Shown: positions 35,297 through 43,183 of the stretch, one piece after another
Layout: each line of letters begins with the position of its first letter
Numbering within the stretch: the first letter of the stretch is position 1
Source: Nocardia asteroides
GTDB taxonomy: Bacteria > Actinomycetota > Actinomycetes > Mycobacteriales > Mycobacteriaceae
NCBI GenBank assembly: GCA_019930625.1
Contig: CP082844.1
Coordinates: forward strand, 806,001 to 870,000
Direction: 5' to 3'
DNA length: 64,000 bases
The notes under the pieces: model-generated
The model's input: the letters and a program-made list of their open reading frames with translations, nothing else
The model's database searches: none
Told to the model about the DNA's origin: nothing
Made by a program: the position numbers and the translations under genes

Positions 35297-36088
35297 CTAC
35301 GGTGGCAGCCACCTCCCCCCGGGTAGCCCTTCCAGCAACGTGGCGACCGCCTGGGTCACCCGGTGGTCGGTGCCCGTCGTGACCGTCGACCAGATCTGTT
35401 GATCCGGCGAGACCATGGGAGCGACGACGATGCGCCCGCGGCCGGTGTCGTACACCGCCACCGCGCCGGGCGCCCGGCTGGTCAGCCCGTCCTGGTGGCT
35501 GTAGGCGACGATCTCGGCGTAGGCGCGGCAGGAGCCGAACGCCAGCCCGAGCACGGCGGCGTCGCGTTCGCCGACGCCCAGCGCGTACATCGCGTCGGCG
35601 TAGCCGCTGGAGTCCTCCGCCGCGTCCAGCCGGTCGGCCAGATCAGCGGCGAGCGCGCTGAATCCGGCGATCTCGGCGGGTTCGCACGAGCCGAGCGCGG
35701 CCAGCAGCGGACCGGCCAGCGTCACGTCCGAGCCGTCGGCCCAGATCGAGCGCACTTCGAAACACTCGCCCGAGCGCACGGCGAGCGCGTGCTGTTCGCC
35801 GCGGCGCGCCAGACAGAAGCGGCGAGGACCGTCCTCGGTGTAGATGCGCGCGACCAGCTCACGGTCCGGCTGCGCCAGGACGAACAGCGCTGCGGCCAGT
35901 TCTGATTCGACTTCGCCCTCGGCGTCGAGCAGGCCGTCACCGATCAATCCGGCGAGCGCGTGTTCCTGGGCGGCCAGGTACTCGTCGATCGAATCCTGTT
36001 GTGGCGCAACCGAGAGCGCCAAGGGGAGAGTTTGCACTCCCAGCCGTTCGGTTACGACGAGCAACGCGTCGTTCGTCAGTGACGTCAC
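35297..36088 (-). CDS. EspG-family PE/PPE chaperone 1
   Basis: This 263-residue protein of the EspG/EspG-like fold is a cytosolic chaperone that binds the tip of PPE proteins and takes PE-PPE pairs to the ESX machine. It sits immediately after a PPE gene and overlaps it by ATGA, which supports pairing. VYDTGRGRIVVAPMVSPDQQ and WSTVTTGTDHRVTQAVATLL are the familiar C-terminal block. A second EspG is at 39996-40796. Confidence 0.88.
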   Translation of the reverse strand: MTSLTNDALLVVTERLGVQTLPLALSVAPQQDSIDEYLAAQEHALAGLIGDGLLDAEGEVESELAAALFVLAQPDRELVARIYTEDGPRRFCLARRGEQHALAVRSGECFEVRSIWADGSDVTLAGPLLAALGSCEPAEIAGFSALAADLADRLDAAEDSSGYADAMYALGVGERDAAVLGLAFGSCRAYAEIVAYSHQDGLTSRAPGAVAVYDTGRGRIVVAPMVSPDQQIWSTVTTGTDHRVTQAVATLLEGLPGGRWLPP

Positions 36089-37074
36089 GCCGCACCCCCC
36101 GTCTCGGGCCTGGTCTCCGTCGGCGCGACGGCGTGCGGTGCGGGCTCCGCGCCACCGAGTACCGCGGGCGCCGCTTGGATGCCACCCTCGAACCCGATCT
36201 GCTCACCTGCTTCCGTGGGAAGGGCGGCGCGCGGGAACCTAGCCGTATCCTGTGCCGGACCGGCCTGGCCGACCGCACCGGGCACGAGCGGTGCGGGCTG
36301 TCCGCTCGCGCTCACCGTAGCGGCGGGCGTAGCACGCGGAACGACTTCGGCTGTGGCGGCAGACTGCGCGTACACCGGTGCGCGGTAGGCGGTGGGCACC
36401 CGGGGCATCGCCGGGACGGGCACCGTCCCGATCCGCACCGCACCGTACGGTGCTGCGGTCGTTTTCGGGACCTCGGCCCGCGCGGCGGTCTGTTCGGCGG
36501 TCAGCGCCTGCTCCGGCGCCACCACGGGCGGCTCCTGCTGCTGCCACGGCGCGGCCAGGGGTTCGGTGGCCATTTCGTAGTTCTGCATGACCCGCGAGGC
36601 CACCGCCTTCGCCACGTCCTGCTCGGCGTCGGTCTCGGCCGCGACCGCACGGATCGGCGCACCGACCATCCCGCCCATCGACTCCAACATCCGCTGTACC
36701 TGCTGGATGGCCTCGAGGTCGGCGGTGTTGGGCATCGCGAGCCGGGCGATCTCGTACGCGGTCACCTGGGCCTGGAACCGGGCGGCGTTGGCCGCCGCCG
36801 CGCCGGCCGCGTCAACCAGCCAGTCCCGCAAGGTCGTGACGCGTTGCACGACTTCGTCGCTGCGCCCCGACTGCCAGGCGCCGCGCATGTCCACGAGCAC
36901 CTTCTCGTACTCGACCACAGCGGCGCCGAACGACGCGGCCAGGCGCGACCACGCGGCGACGGCCTCGGCCATCGGCACGGCGCCCGGCCCCGCGGTGAGG
37001 TCACGCGCGAGCCGCTCGGGCGGTCGCGCGGTCCACACCACGCCGGTGAAACCTGGCTGCGGTGGTTCGATCAT
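36085..37074 (-). CDS. PPE-family protein
   Basis: This 329-residue protein has an N-terminal PPE domain of about 170 residues. It starts PPQPGFTGVVWTARPPERL with the PPE signature in ARPPERLA, and the helical core includes AAWQSGRSDEV (the WxG-like turn is read as WQSG). The C-terminal half is Pro/Ala-rich and probably disordered. It should pair with the PE protein of the preceding gene (37118) and be escorted by EspG. Distance to the PE gene is 43 bases. Confidence 0.8.
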   Translation of the reverse strand: MIEPPQPGFTGVVWTARPPERLARDLTAGPGAVPMAEAVAAWSRLAASFGAAVVEYEKVLVDMRGAWQSGRSDEVVQRVTTLRDWLVDAAGAAAANAARFQAQVTAYEIARLAMPNTADLEAIQQVQRMLESMGGMVGAPIRAVAAETDAEQDVAKAVASRVMQNYEMATEPLAAPWQQQEPPVVAPEQALTAEQTAARAEVPKTTAAPYGAVRIGTVPVPAMPRVPTAYRAPVYAQSAATAEVVPRATPAATVSASGQPAPLVPGAVGQAGPAQDTARFPRAALPTEAGEQIGFEGGIQAAPAVLGGAEPAPHAVAPTETRPETGGAA

Positions 37075-37117
37075 TGCAGGGGAGGACCTTTCGGTTGCTC
37101 GAGGACGCGAAGACCGG

Positions 37118-37459
37118 TCAGGCGGGCCTGTCGCCCGTGCTGTCGAAGTCCGCCGTGTTGGCCGATTCCATGCCGTCGAACTGGTTGGAGTGCAGCCGCA
37201 ACGCGGCCGCCAGCTTGCGCATCTCGTGCACGCCGGCCTGCGCGCTCGCCAGATACGACGACGCCACGTCGTTCGCGGTCTGCGCGGCCCGGCCGGAAAC
37301 CTCGTCGGCGCCCGCGGGGACGATGGTCAGCGCTTCCTCGGCGGAGCGCAGGTCCGAGGTCAACCGATCGGCCAGCGCGTCCAGTCCGGATGACGCCTTG
37401 CCCGCGGTGACCGAGTCGAATCGCACGCTGTCGTACACCTCACCCCTCCCGTCACTCAT
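37118..37459 (-). CDS. PE-like protein
   Basis: This 113-residue protein is a helical hairpin with ALTIVPAGADEVSGRAAQTAND at about residues 48-69, which matches the PE-domain centre (P-x-GADEVS). LASAQAGVHEMRKLAAALRL forms the second helix. The usual PE dipeptide near the N terminus is not evident. Start is the ATG at 37459 because AGGAGG sits six bases upstream; the nine-residue longer form is unlikely. It lies just before the PPE gene, the standard PE-PPE order. Confidence 0.7.
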   Translation of the reverse strand: MSDGRGEVYDSVRFDSVTAGKASSGLDALADRLTSDLRSAEEALTIVPAGADEVSGRAAQTANDVASSYLASAQAGVHEMRKLAAALRLHSNQFDGMESANTADFDSTGDRPA

Positions 37460-37491
37460 GAGACCCTCCTGTGTGCTGTTCGGCACTCGCG

Positions 37492-38883
37492 TCAGAGCGT
37501 GAGTTCCTTATCGGGCGGTGGTTCCGATGTCGTGTCGGCCGCGCCGACCACCGGCAGCGAGACCCCTTCGATCCGGCCGACCACTTCGTCGCCGTGCCGG
37601 CCGGTGATCATCTGGCCGCGCAGCGCGTCGGTGGTCGATTCGCCCTCGCGGGCCAGTCCCGCGCCACCCATGGCCCCGCCGCCCATCGGCATGTATCCGC
37701 CACCGGTTCCGGTCCCCGTCGCAGCGGTGCCTGCCGCTGTAGTGGACATCGCCGACGACGTTCCCGGGCCGGTACCGGGCGCTCCCACGCCGATGCCGCC
37801 CAACGAGCCGCCGGCCACTCGGGTTCCCGGCCAAGGGTTCAGCGGTGCGGCGGCGGCGATCGCGCTGCCGATACCACCGCCGATGCCACCCACGCCGCCC
37901 GGGCCGCCGACGGCCGAGTTCTTCTTGCCGTCCTCGCCTTCCGCGGGCTCGCCTGTGCCCTCGTGCCCGCCAGGGGCGCTGATGGGTTTCGGCGCGAGCA
38001 GTGACGGATTCGCCGCCGCCAGCTGCCCCAGCGATTGAACGACCTGTCCGGCCGTACCGATCAGCGGCGTGATCATGCTCATGAGCTGGGTCAGCTGTTC
38101 AGCCGACTGCACGCCCGTCGGCGCGTTGGTGATCGGAACCTTCTGCCCGGCTTGCGTCATGCTCGCGCTGTGCCCGACCATCTCCGCCTTCGTCTTGGCG
38201 GTGATCGCCAGCGCCTCGGTCATCGCCTCGATCGCGGAGGCGACCAGGAAACCCTGTCCGCCAGGAGAAGCTGCCAGCAGCGGCGCGAAGGCCATGGTGG
38301 TGGAGAACTTCGCCATCACCGCCGTCATCAGGCCCGCGCCCGTGAAGACGCTGCCTGCGGCGTCGACGAGCACCGACTTCTCCTGCGCGCTCTGCGCCGC
38401 CAGCTTGTCGGCGTCGGTGCGCGCCTCACCGGCCTTCTTCGCGGCCTCCATCGCCGCCATGCCCTGCCAGACCGTCATCAAGGTCTGCACCAGGGACGAG
38501 CCGACCTGCATCACGGTCTGCATCACGGTGGACACGTTCTGCAGCAACTGAGTCGGGTCGACCGGCGGCGGGGGTGGCGCCGCGGCGGTGTCACCGGCCT
38601 GCGCGGGCGGAGGTGGCGCGCCGAGCTGACCGGTGCCGAACGCGGAGGCGAGATCGGCGAGCGGACGCATGAGCGCGTCGAGATCGATCGTCGGCAGCGG
38701 CGGCATGTCCGGCAACTGCACGAAGGCCGGAATGTCCGGCAGCTGCGGTAAACCCATGCTGTGCAGGACATCGTTCACCGGCATGTCCAGCATGGGCGCA
38801 AGAGCGCTGCCCCGCAGCAATTCCAGGATCGTCGGATCCAGCGGATCGGCGCCGGGCGGCGGAGTGGCTCCTGGCGTGGTCAT
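37492..38883 (-). CDS. EspA/EspE-like ESX-associated secreted protein
   Basis: This 463-residue protein has a Pro/Leu-rich N terminus with LPDIPAFVQLPDMPPLP, a helical core (about 110-300) with an SLVQTLMTVWQGMAAMEAA turn, and a Gly-rich tail (GGGYMPMGGGAMGGAGLA). Composition, length and its place directly after an EspC-type gene resemble EspA or EspE of ESX-1, which are exported together with EspC or EspF. The relationship is by layout; sequence identity is not claimed. It overlaps the EspC gene by ATGA and is followed by PE, PPE and EspG. Confidence 0.5.
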   Translation of the reverse strand: MTTPGATPPPGADPLDPTILELLRGSALAPMLDMPVNDVLHSMGLPQLPDIPAFVQLPDMPPLPTIDLDALMRPLADLASAFGTGQLGAPPPPAQAGDTAAAPPPPPVDPTQLLQNVSTVMQTVMQVGSSLVQTLMTVWQGMAAMEAAKKAGEARTDADKLAAQSAQEKSVLVDAAGSVFTGAGLMTAVMAKFSTTMAFAPLLAASPGGQGFLVASAIEAMTEALAITAKTKAEMVGHSASMTQAGQKVPITNAPTGVQSAEQLTQLMSMITPLIGTAGQVVQSLGQLAAANPSLLAPKPISAPGGHEGTGEPAEGEDGKKNSAVGGPGGVGGIGGGIGSAIAAAAPLNPWPGTRVAGGSLGGIGVGAPGTGPGTSSAMSTTAAGTAATGTGTGGGYMPMGGGAMGGAGLAREGESTTDALRGQMITGRHGDEVVGRIEGVSLPVVGAADTTSEPPPDKELTL

Positions 38884-39197
38884 GACTGCGTGCGGACCGC
38901 TCCGATGGCCGCCCCCGAACCGCTGTCGGCGCCCTCGTAGGTGGCGGCGGCCTGGTGCGCCGTCAGCGCCGTACCCGCGTGCACCGCCGCCAGTTGCGCC
39001 ACCGACGACAAGTGGTTGGCCTGCGCGAAAGCATACGAGACGAGGAACTCTTGGCCGATCAACCCGAACACCGGCACCACCGCGGCGACGGTCGCGGCTT
39101 GGTCGGCCGCCGCGATCGCTCCCACGCCGGCAGCCATGGCCGCCGATTCACTTCCGTAGACACGCAGCGCATCCGGGACTACTGCAATGTGGCTCAT
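38880..39197 (-). CDS. EspC-family ESX secreted protein
   Basis: This 105-residue protein matches the EspC/EspF type: it starts SHIAVVPDALRVYGSESAAM, has FGLIGQEFLVSYAFAQA in the second helix, and carries HAGTALTAHQAAATYEGAD, which supplies an export-type YxxxD (Y-E-G-A-D). Such proteins are cosecreted with EspA. The ATG at 39197 follows GGAAG; an upstream frame with MNTKRRGM is unlikely. It overlaps the EspA-like gene by four bases. The 99 AT-richer bases before it contain a CGAAAC/GTTTCG inverted repeat and may be a second promoter. Confidence 0.8.
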   Translation of the reverse strand: MSHIAVVPDALRVYGSESAAMAAGVGAIAAADQAATVAAVVPVFGLIGQEFLVSYAFAQANHLSSVAQLAAVHAGTALTAHQAAATYEGADSGSGAAIGAVRTQS

Positions 39198-39296
39198 GAT
39201 CATCTTCCGATCCCGAAACATCCCCCGACGTTTCGTATTCAACTTTACCTAGCGAAGACCGCATATCACGATCCCGACGTGGTTAACATCCGGTGA

Positions 39297-39596
39297 CTAC
39301 CCGGTGGCCTCCTCATTGAATGTGGTGATGAGTTCACCACGCTCCGAGAAAGCCCTGTGCGCGGCCGCCCGCGCGGTGTCCACAACCGTTTTCTCGAACT
39401 CGTCCGGCGAAAGTTTTGATATCGCGGCGGAAAAGCTCAGTCCCACCAACGCGGCGTTACCGTCCACTTCCGCGGTCACCGCGCCGTCGGGCGATGTCTC
39501 ACTCACCCGGATACCCTTCATGGCATCGTTGAGATCGGTGAGCCGGTAGAGCTGATTGCGCACCCGAGCGATGAGCTCGTCCATTGTTTCGACCAT
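39297..39596 (-). CDS. YbaB/EbfC-like ESX-associated protein
   Basis: This 99-residue protein has the YbaB/EbfC fold, predicted from VSETSPDGAVTAEVDGNAAL and the long C-terminal helix with KTVVDTARAAAHRAF. Short proteins of this kind (for example EspL in ESX-1) accompany ESX substrates and are proposed DNA-binding or chaperone-like partners. The start is the ATG at 39596 with GAGG five bases upstream. It lies 26 bases after a second YbaB-like gene. Confidence 0.75.
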   Translation of the reverse strand: MVETMDELIARVRNQLYRLTDLNDAMKGIRVSETSPDGAVTAEVDGNAALVGLSFSAAISKLSPDEFEKTVVDTARAAAHRAFSERGELITTFNEEATG

Positions 39597-39622
39597 GACA
39601 ACCTCGCGAATTCTGCTGTTGC

Positions 39623-39979
39623 TCAGACGGATCGGAGCCAGCTCTGTGGTTCGGTGTCGTACTCCTGTTCCTCGATGATCTCCTGCCTCGCCACCTGCTG
39701 TTCGGTGGGCAATCCGGTCAGCGCGAGCATCTCCGAGGTCCATCCCCACTGCTGCAACTGCGCTCGCCGAGCTAGAGCGGCACGGTTCGCCGCCTGTTTG
39801 CACAACCGCAGGATCTCGCCGGCCAGCGCGTCCGGATCGCGGCGCAATTGATCGGCGTCGATTTCGATGCCCAACGGCAGGCCCATTTCGTTGGTGCGCA
39901 CCGAAATCGAGCCGGTGAGCGAATTCGCCGTGAATTCCGCCGGGAAATCACCCGGCTGTCCGGGCTGCGATGCGGTCAT
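39623..39979 (-). CDS. YbaB/EbfC-like (EspL-like) protein
   Basis: This 118-residue protein has SLTGSISVRTNEMGLPLGIEI and an alpha-helical end with LAGEILRLCKQAANRAALARR. These are the strand and helix pattern of YbaB/EbfC proteins, and the length is close to EspL (Rv3880c). GAGGGGGTGG lies seven bases before the ATG at 39979. The tail EEQEYDTEPQSWLRSV is acidic. It follows the espG gene at 39996 by 16 bases. Confidence 0.75.
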   Translation of the reverse strand: MTASQPGQPGDFPAEFTANSLTGSISVRTNEMGLPLGIEIDADQLRRDPDALAGEILRLCKQAANRAALARRAQLQQWGWTSEMLALTGLPTEQQVARQEIIEEQEYDTEPQSWLRSV

Positions 39980-39995
39980 CGGAATTCCACCCCCT

Positions 39996-40796
39996 CTATC
40001 CTCGTTCGTCTTTGATCGCGCGGACGACTTCGGCAATGCGCGCGTTGATCACCGAGACAACACGGCGTTTATCGGCCGCCATCGCGACCGGAGGATGCCC
40101 GTCATCGATCACATAACGGCCGTCGTCCACGAGATCCCGCCATTTCAGGCGATGCCGGGTCATGCCGCGCGGGCCGAAGATCGAGTGCGCTTGGAGGACG
40201 TCGATGAATCCGAAACGCTCGGCCGGAGCCGACCGGAACTCGGCCGAGCGATCGTGCACGGACGCCTCGAACGAATCCCGCACCGACGAGGAGCCGTAGT
40301 CGTAATCCAGATCCAAGCCCTCGTTCTCGTCGGCGAGCACGATATCGGCCCGCTTGCCCGGGTCGGCTTCCGGCAGCGCACGCACGACCACGTCGGCCAA
40401 CTCCACCGCCGCGCACTCGGTGACAGTGAATCCGCCGCTGTGGCCGACGGTTTCACCCGGCAACTGGGTGACCAGATACCCGCGATCGGCACGACGTGCC
40501 GCCATCAGCCGCACGTTGTTCGCCACGTTGGTGTAATCCCTTCCGTCGAAACCCAGTACCCGGACGCGAATGTCCGGGCGATACAGGTCCGCCAGCATCT
40601 CCCGCATCGCCGGAGTCGAGGAGGCGCGCAGAGCGGCACGCACCTCCGCTTTTTCGTTGCGGTAGTCGTCCAACAAGGGTGTGCGGCTGGTGAAGGAAAA
40701 CGGCCTGGGCGGGCCGGGCTCGCCGAAATCCTCCCAGAGCACGACGAACTCCAGGTCGGTGAACCGCCATGTGTGCGTCATGAGCCCGGCCGTCAT
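39996..40796 (-). CDS. EspG-family PE/PPE chaperone 2
   Basis: This 266-residue protein begins WRFTDLEFVVLWEDFGEPGPP, the EspG N-terminal strand pattern, and has DYTNVANNVRLMAARRADRGY and RGMTRHRLKWRDLVDDGRYV. It is divergent from EspG 1 and probably serves a different substrate. It overlaps the EspB-like gene by ATGA, so translation is coupled to that gene. Confidence 0.85.
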   Translation of the reverse strand: MTAGLMTHTWRFTDLEFVVLWEDFGEPGPPRPFSFTSRTPLLDDYRNEKAEVRAALRASSTPAMREMLADLYRPDIRVRVLGFDGRDYTNVANNVRLMAARRADRGYLVTQLPGETVGHSGGFTVTECAAVELADVVVRALPEADPGKRADIVLADENEGLDLDYDYGSSSVRDSFEASVHDRSAEFRSAPAERFGFIDVLQAHSIFGPRGMTRHRLKWRDLVDDGRYVIDDGHPPVAMAADKRRVVSVINARIAEVVRAIKDERG

Positions 40797-42631
40797 TTCT
40801 CGACCACCGGTTTCGCCACGACCGGAGCCTCACCGATCGCCTCCTCGAGATGCTCGGTGGAGTCGAGGTAGTCGGCGCGCTTGTGCTCCTTCTGCTGTCC
40901 GCCCGCGGCGGCGCCGGGGCCACCCATCGGCATGCCGCCCATCGGCGCGCCGGGCATTCCCGCTCCCTGCGCGAGACCCGCGCGCACACCAGCCGCCGTG
41001 GCGGCGATGTCCGCCGTCGCTCGGGGAAAGAGTTTGGAAGCTCGCTCGAGGTTCTGCCCGGCCGGTGGGTTGGCACTGCCGATGCCCGGCCCGGGGCCGC
41101 CCGTCGCCCCCTTCCCCGCCGCACCCATCTTCTTGGCGGCGTCCTGAATGTCTTTCAAACCTGGTGGCAGACCGGGCAACCCGGCGAGCGCGCTCTGCTG
41201 CGCGATTTGCTGGGCGGCTTGTTGCGCCGCCTGCTGCGCGGCCCCTGCCAATTGCTGCCCGAGCTGCTGCGCCTGCTGTGCGGCTTGCTGTGCGGCCTGC
41301 TGAACCGCCTGTTGGGCGGCTTGCTGGGCCTGCTGCTGCTGTTGCGCGGCGGCGCGCTGCTGGTCCTGCTGCTCGGCCGTGCGGCGCGCCTGCTCCAGCG
41401 CTCTCTGTTGCTGCTCCAGTGCCTGCCGCTGCTGATCGGACTGCTGTTGCGCGGACCGCAGAGCCGCCAACTGTTGCTGCGACGCTCCCGGGGCGGCCGT
41501 GCCGGGTGAAGCCGTGCCCGGCGGGCCGGGCGGGCCGGGCGGCGCTGGAGCCTGCGCGGGCCGCACCGTTGGGGCCGGAAGGACCGGAATCGCCGAGTTC
41601 GTGTGCTTGATCCCCTCCGCGTACCAGTTCTCGAAGCCCCTCCGGTGCCACAGCGTGAGGCAGCTGTCTTCCTGGATTTCGCGGTCGACGTATCCGCCCC
41701 GGTCCCGCGTCTCACCGGGCATGAACCTCTTGGTCTCGGCCAGCCAGCCCGCGGTGTAAGTCAGATTCTGACTCATCACCCGCATGCTGTTGGTCAGCGC
41801 GGTGGCCTGGGACCGATACGTGTTCGCGGCCGCGATCGCCGCGTTGATACCGCCCTGGCCCTGCGGGGATTCCCACGAACCGTCGAGCGGGAACCGAGCC
41901 AGGCGGTTGTTCAGATCATCGAACGTTCCGTCGAGCTCGACGGCCATCCATTCCCAGACTCGAGCGTCCTGGATGACCGCCATGGAATCGATGCCGGTTT
42001 CGAAGGATTCGAAGAACGGGTGGTCCTTCTCGTGCGGGTTCTCGACTTCGATCGGAGTCGAATCGCGCCCTTCCCGCGCGCCGGAGAATTCCTCCATCGC
42101 CCGGAACTCGTCGCCGCGGCCGTTGTTGTCGGCATCCTTCGGGGCCGGCGCCTTGGTGTTGTAATACTGCCGATCGGTCATGAAGCCCGGGATGTCGTTC
42201 TCTATGGCCGTGGGAGGCGTCGCGGGATTGCCCCCTTGGTTCACATCCCCTCGCCGAGGCGTGTTGTCCCGGATTCTGCGGAACTCGGCGCCCGAATCGG
42301 TCTCGGTCTCGTTGTACTTCTTGCCCGCCGCCAGGAAGGTCTCGCCCATGGCGTTCAAGATCTCCAGGAACCGCCGGAGGATGTCGTCCAGATCTCCGGC
42401 CGCCTTCGCGAACTTCGCCTGCAGGAGGTAACTCGACTGAGCGGCGCCGAAACCCCTGGGATTCTGGACATCTGCCACATGGCGCTTGACCAGCTCCACG
42501 GCGTTCGCCGCCGCGGCGGCGAGTGCGGCCGCTTCCCCGGCCGCGCTGTCGCTGAGCTTCAGTGTTCCATTGTGGGCCTGCTCCTTCAGGCGGGTCCACG
42601 GGTTGTCGGTCTCAGGCCTCGGGGGCGGCAT
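40793..42631 (-). CDS. EspB-like secreted ESX substrate, Gln-rich
   Basis: This 612-residue protein has an N-terminal helical hairpin (about residues 20-110) that ends FLAAGKKYNETETD, a YxxxE-type ESX export motif. A central folded region (about 150-345) contains a second pair of helices (WEWMAVELDGTFDDLNNRL, GSWESPQGQGG). Residues about 375-480 are almost only Gln and Ala. The end EHKRADYLDSTEHLEEAIGE is acidic and charged. Layout resembles EspB or a PPE-fused substrate, but I do not recognise a homologue. It is the first gene of the eleven-gene unit; AGGAG precedes the ATG. Confidence 0.55.
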   Translation of the reverse strand: MPPPRPETDNPWTRLKEQAHNGTLKLSDSAAGEAAALAAAAANAVELVKRHVADVQNPRGFGAAQSSYLLQAKFAKAAGDLDDILRRFLEILNAMGETFLAAGKKYNETETDSGAEFRRIRDNTPRRGDVNQGGNPATPPTAIENDIPGFMTDRQYYNTKAPAPKDADNNGRGDEFRAMEEFSGAREGRDSTPIEVENPHEKDHPFFESFETGIDSMAVIQDARVWEWMAVELDGTFDDLNNRLARFPLDGSWESPQGQGGINAAIAAANTYRSQATALTNSMRVMSQNLTYTAGWLAETKRFMPGETRDRGGYVDREIQEDSCLTLWHRRGFENWYAEGIKHTNSAIPVLPAPTVRPAQAPAPPGPPGPPGTASPGTAAPGASQQQLAALRSAQQQSDQQRQALEQQQRALEQARRTAEQQDQQRAAAQQQQQAQQAAQQAVQQAAQQAAQQAQQLGQQLAGAAQQAAQQAAQQIAQQSALAGLPGLPPGLKDIQDAAKKMGAAGKGATGGPGPGIGSANPPAGQNLERASKLFPRATADIAATAAGVRAGLAQGAGMPGAPMGGMPMGGPGAAAGGQQKEHKRADYLDSTEHLEEAIGEAPVVAKPVVEK

Positions 42632-43183
42632 GGGTCACGCTCCTGACCAGGTACTCGAAGATCCCGAAACAGCGAAGGCAGACCACCACTGCTGGGAATA
42701 GCTCCTGGACAGCGGCACAGCGAACGGCGATATGATGCCGAGGTCCGACCCTGGAGACACAGACTCCGACCCGCACAACTGAATCCACCCCCCACGTGGG
42801 CGTCGGCTATGCGCGCGCCACGGCACGCGGTCCCGTCCGCCTCCGCGCACGGGATCACCCTTCTGCGCCCGGCAACTCATACGCTGATGACCCTCCTCAT
42901 CGCTGCGCGCCGCGACCGGCGGTGCGCCACACGTCAATATGGCAGCCGGTTCTTACGGCAGACCGAATATTGTCTTAAGACGCACCAACGATTCTATGGG
43001 TACTCGGGGCGACCCCGCATGTACAGACCCGAATCTCGGTAGCCGCATGCGCGACTCACCACGCCGGATCAGCGGGTTCGTACTTCGCTCCGCAAGAAAC
43101 GCGGGATCCGCCGGCACAGGGCGCGCCTCCGGATGACCGGCGGTGAGCAAAACGGTGAGGTTATGGGTTCGACCGATTGCGGC
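42632..43183. promoter_or_regulatory. Intergenic region upstream of the esp/esx unit
   Basis: 552 bases separate the EspB-like gene (which starts here) from the stop of the 556-residue gene. The stretch 42930-43015 is clearly AT-richer and holds runs such as CAATATGG and GAATATTGTCTTAAG that could be promoter or regulator sites. No frame has good codon use, so no gene is called. This is the likely promoter of the eleven-gene unit. Confidence 0.45.
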
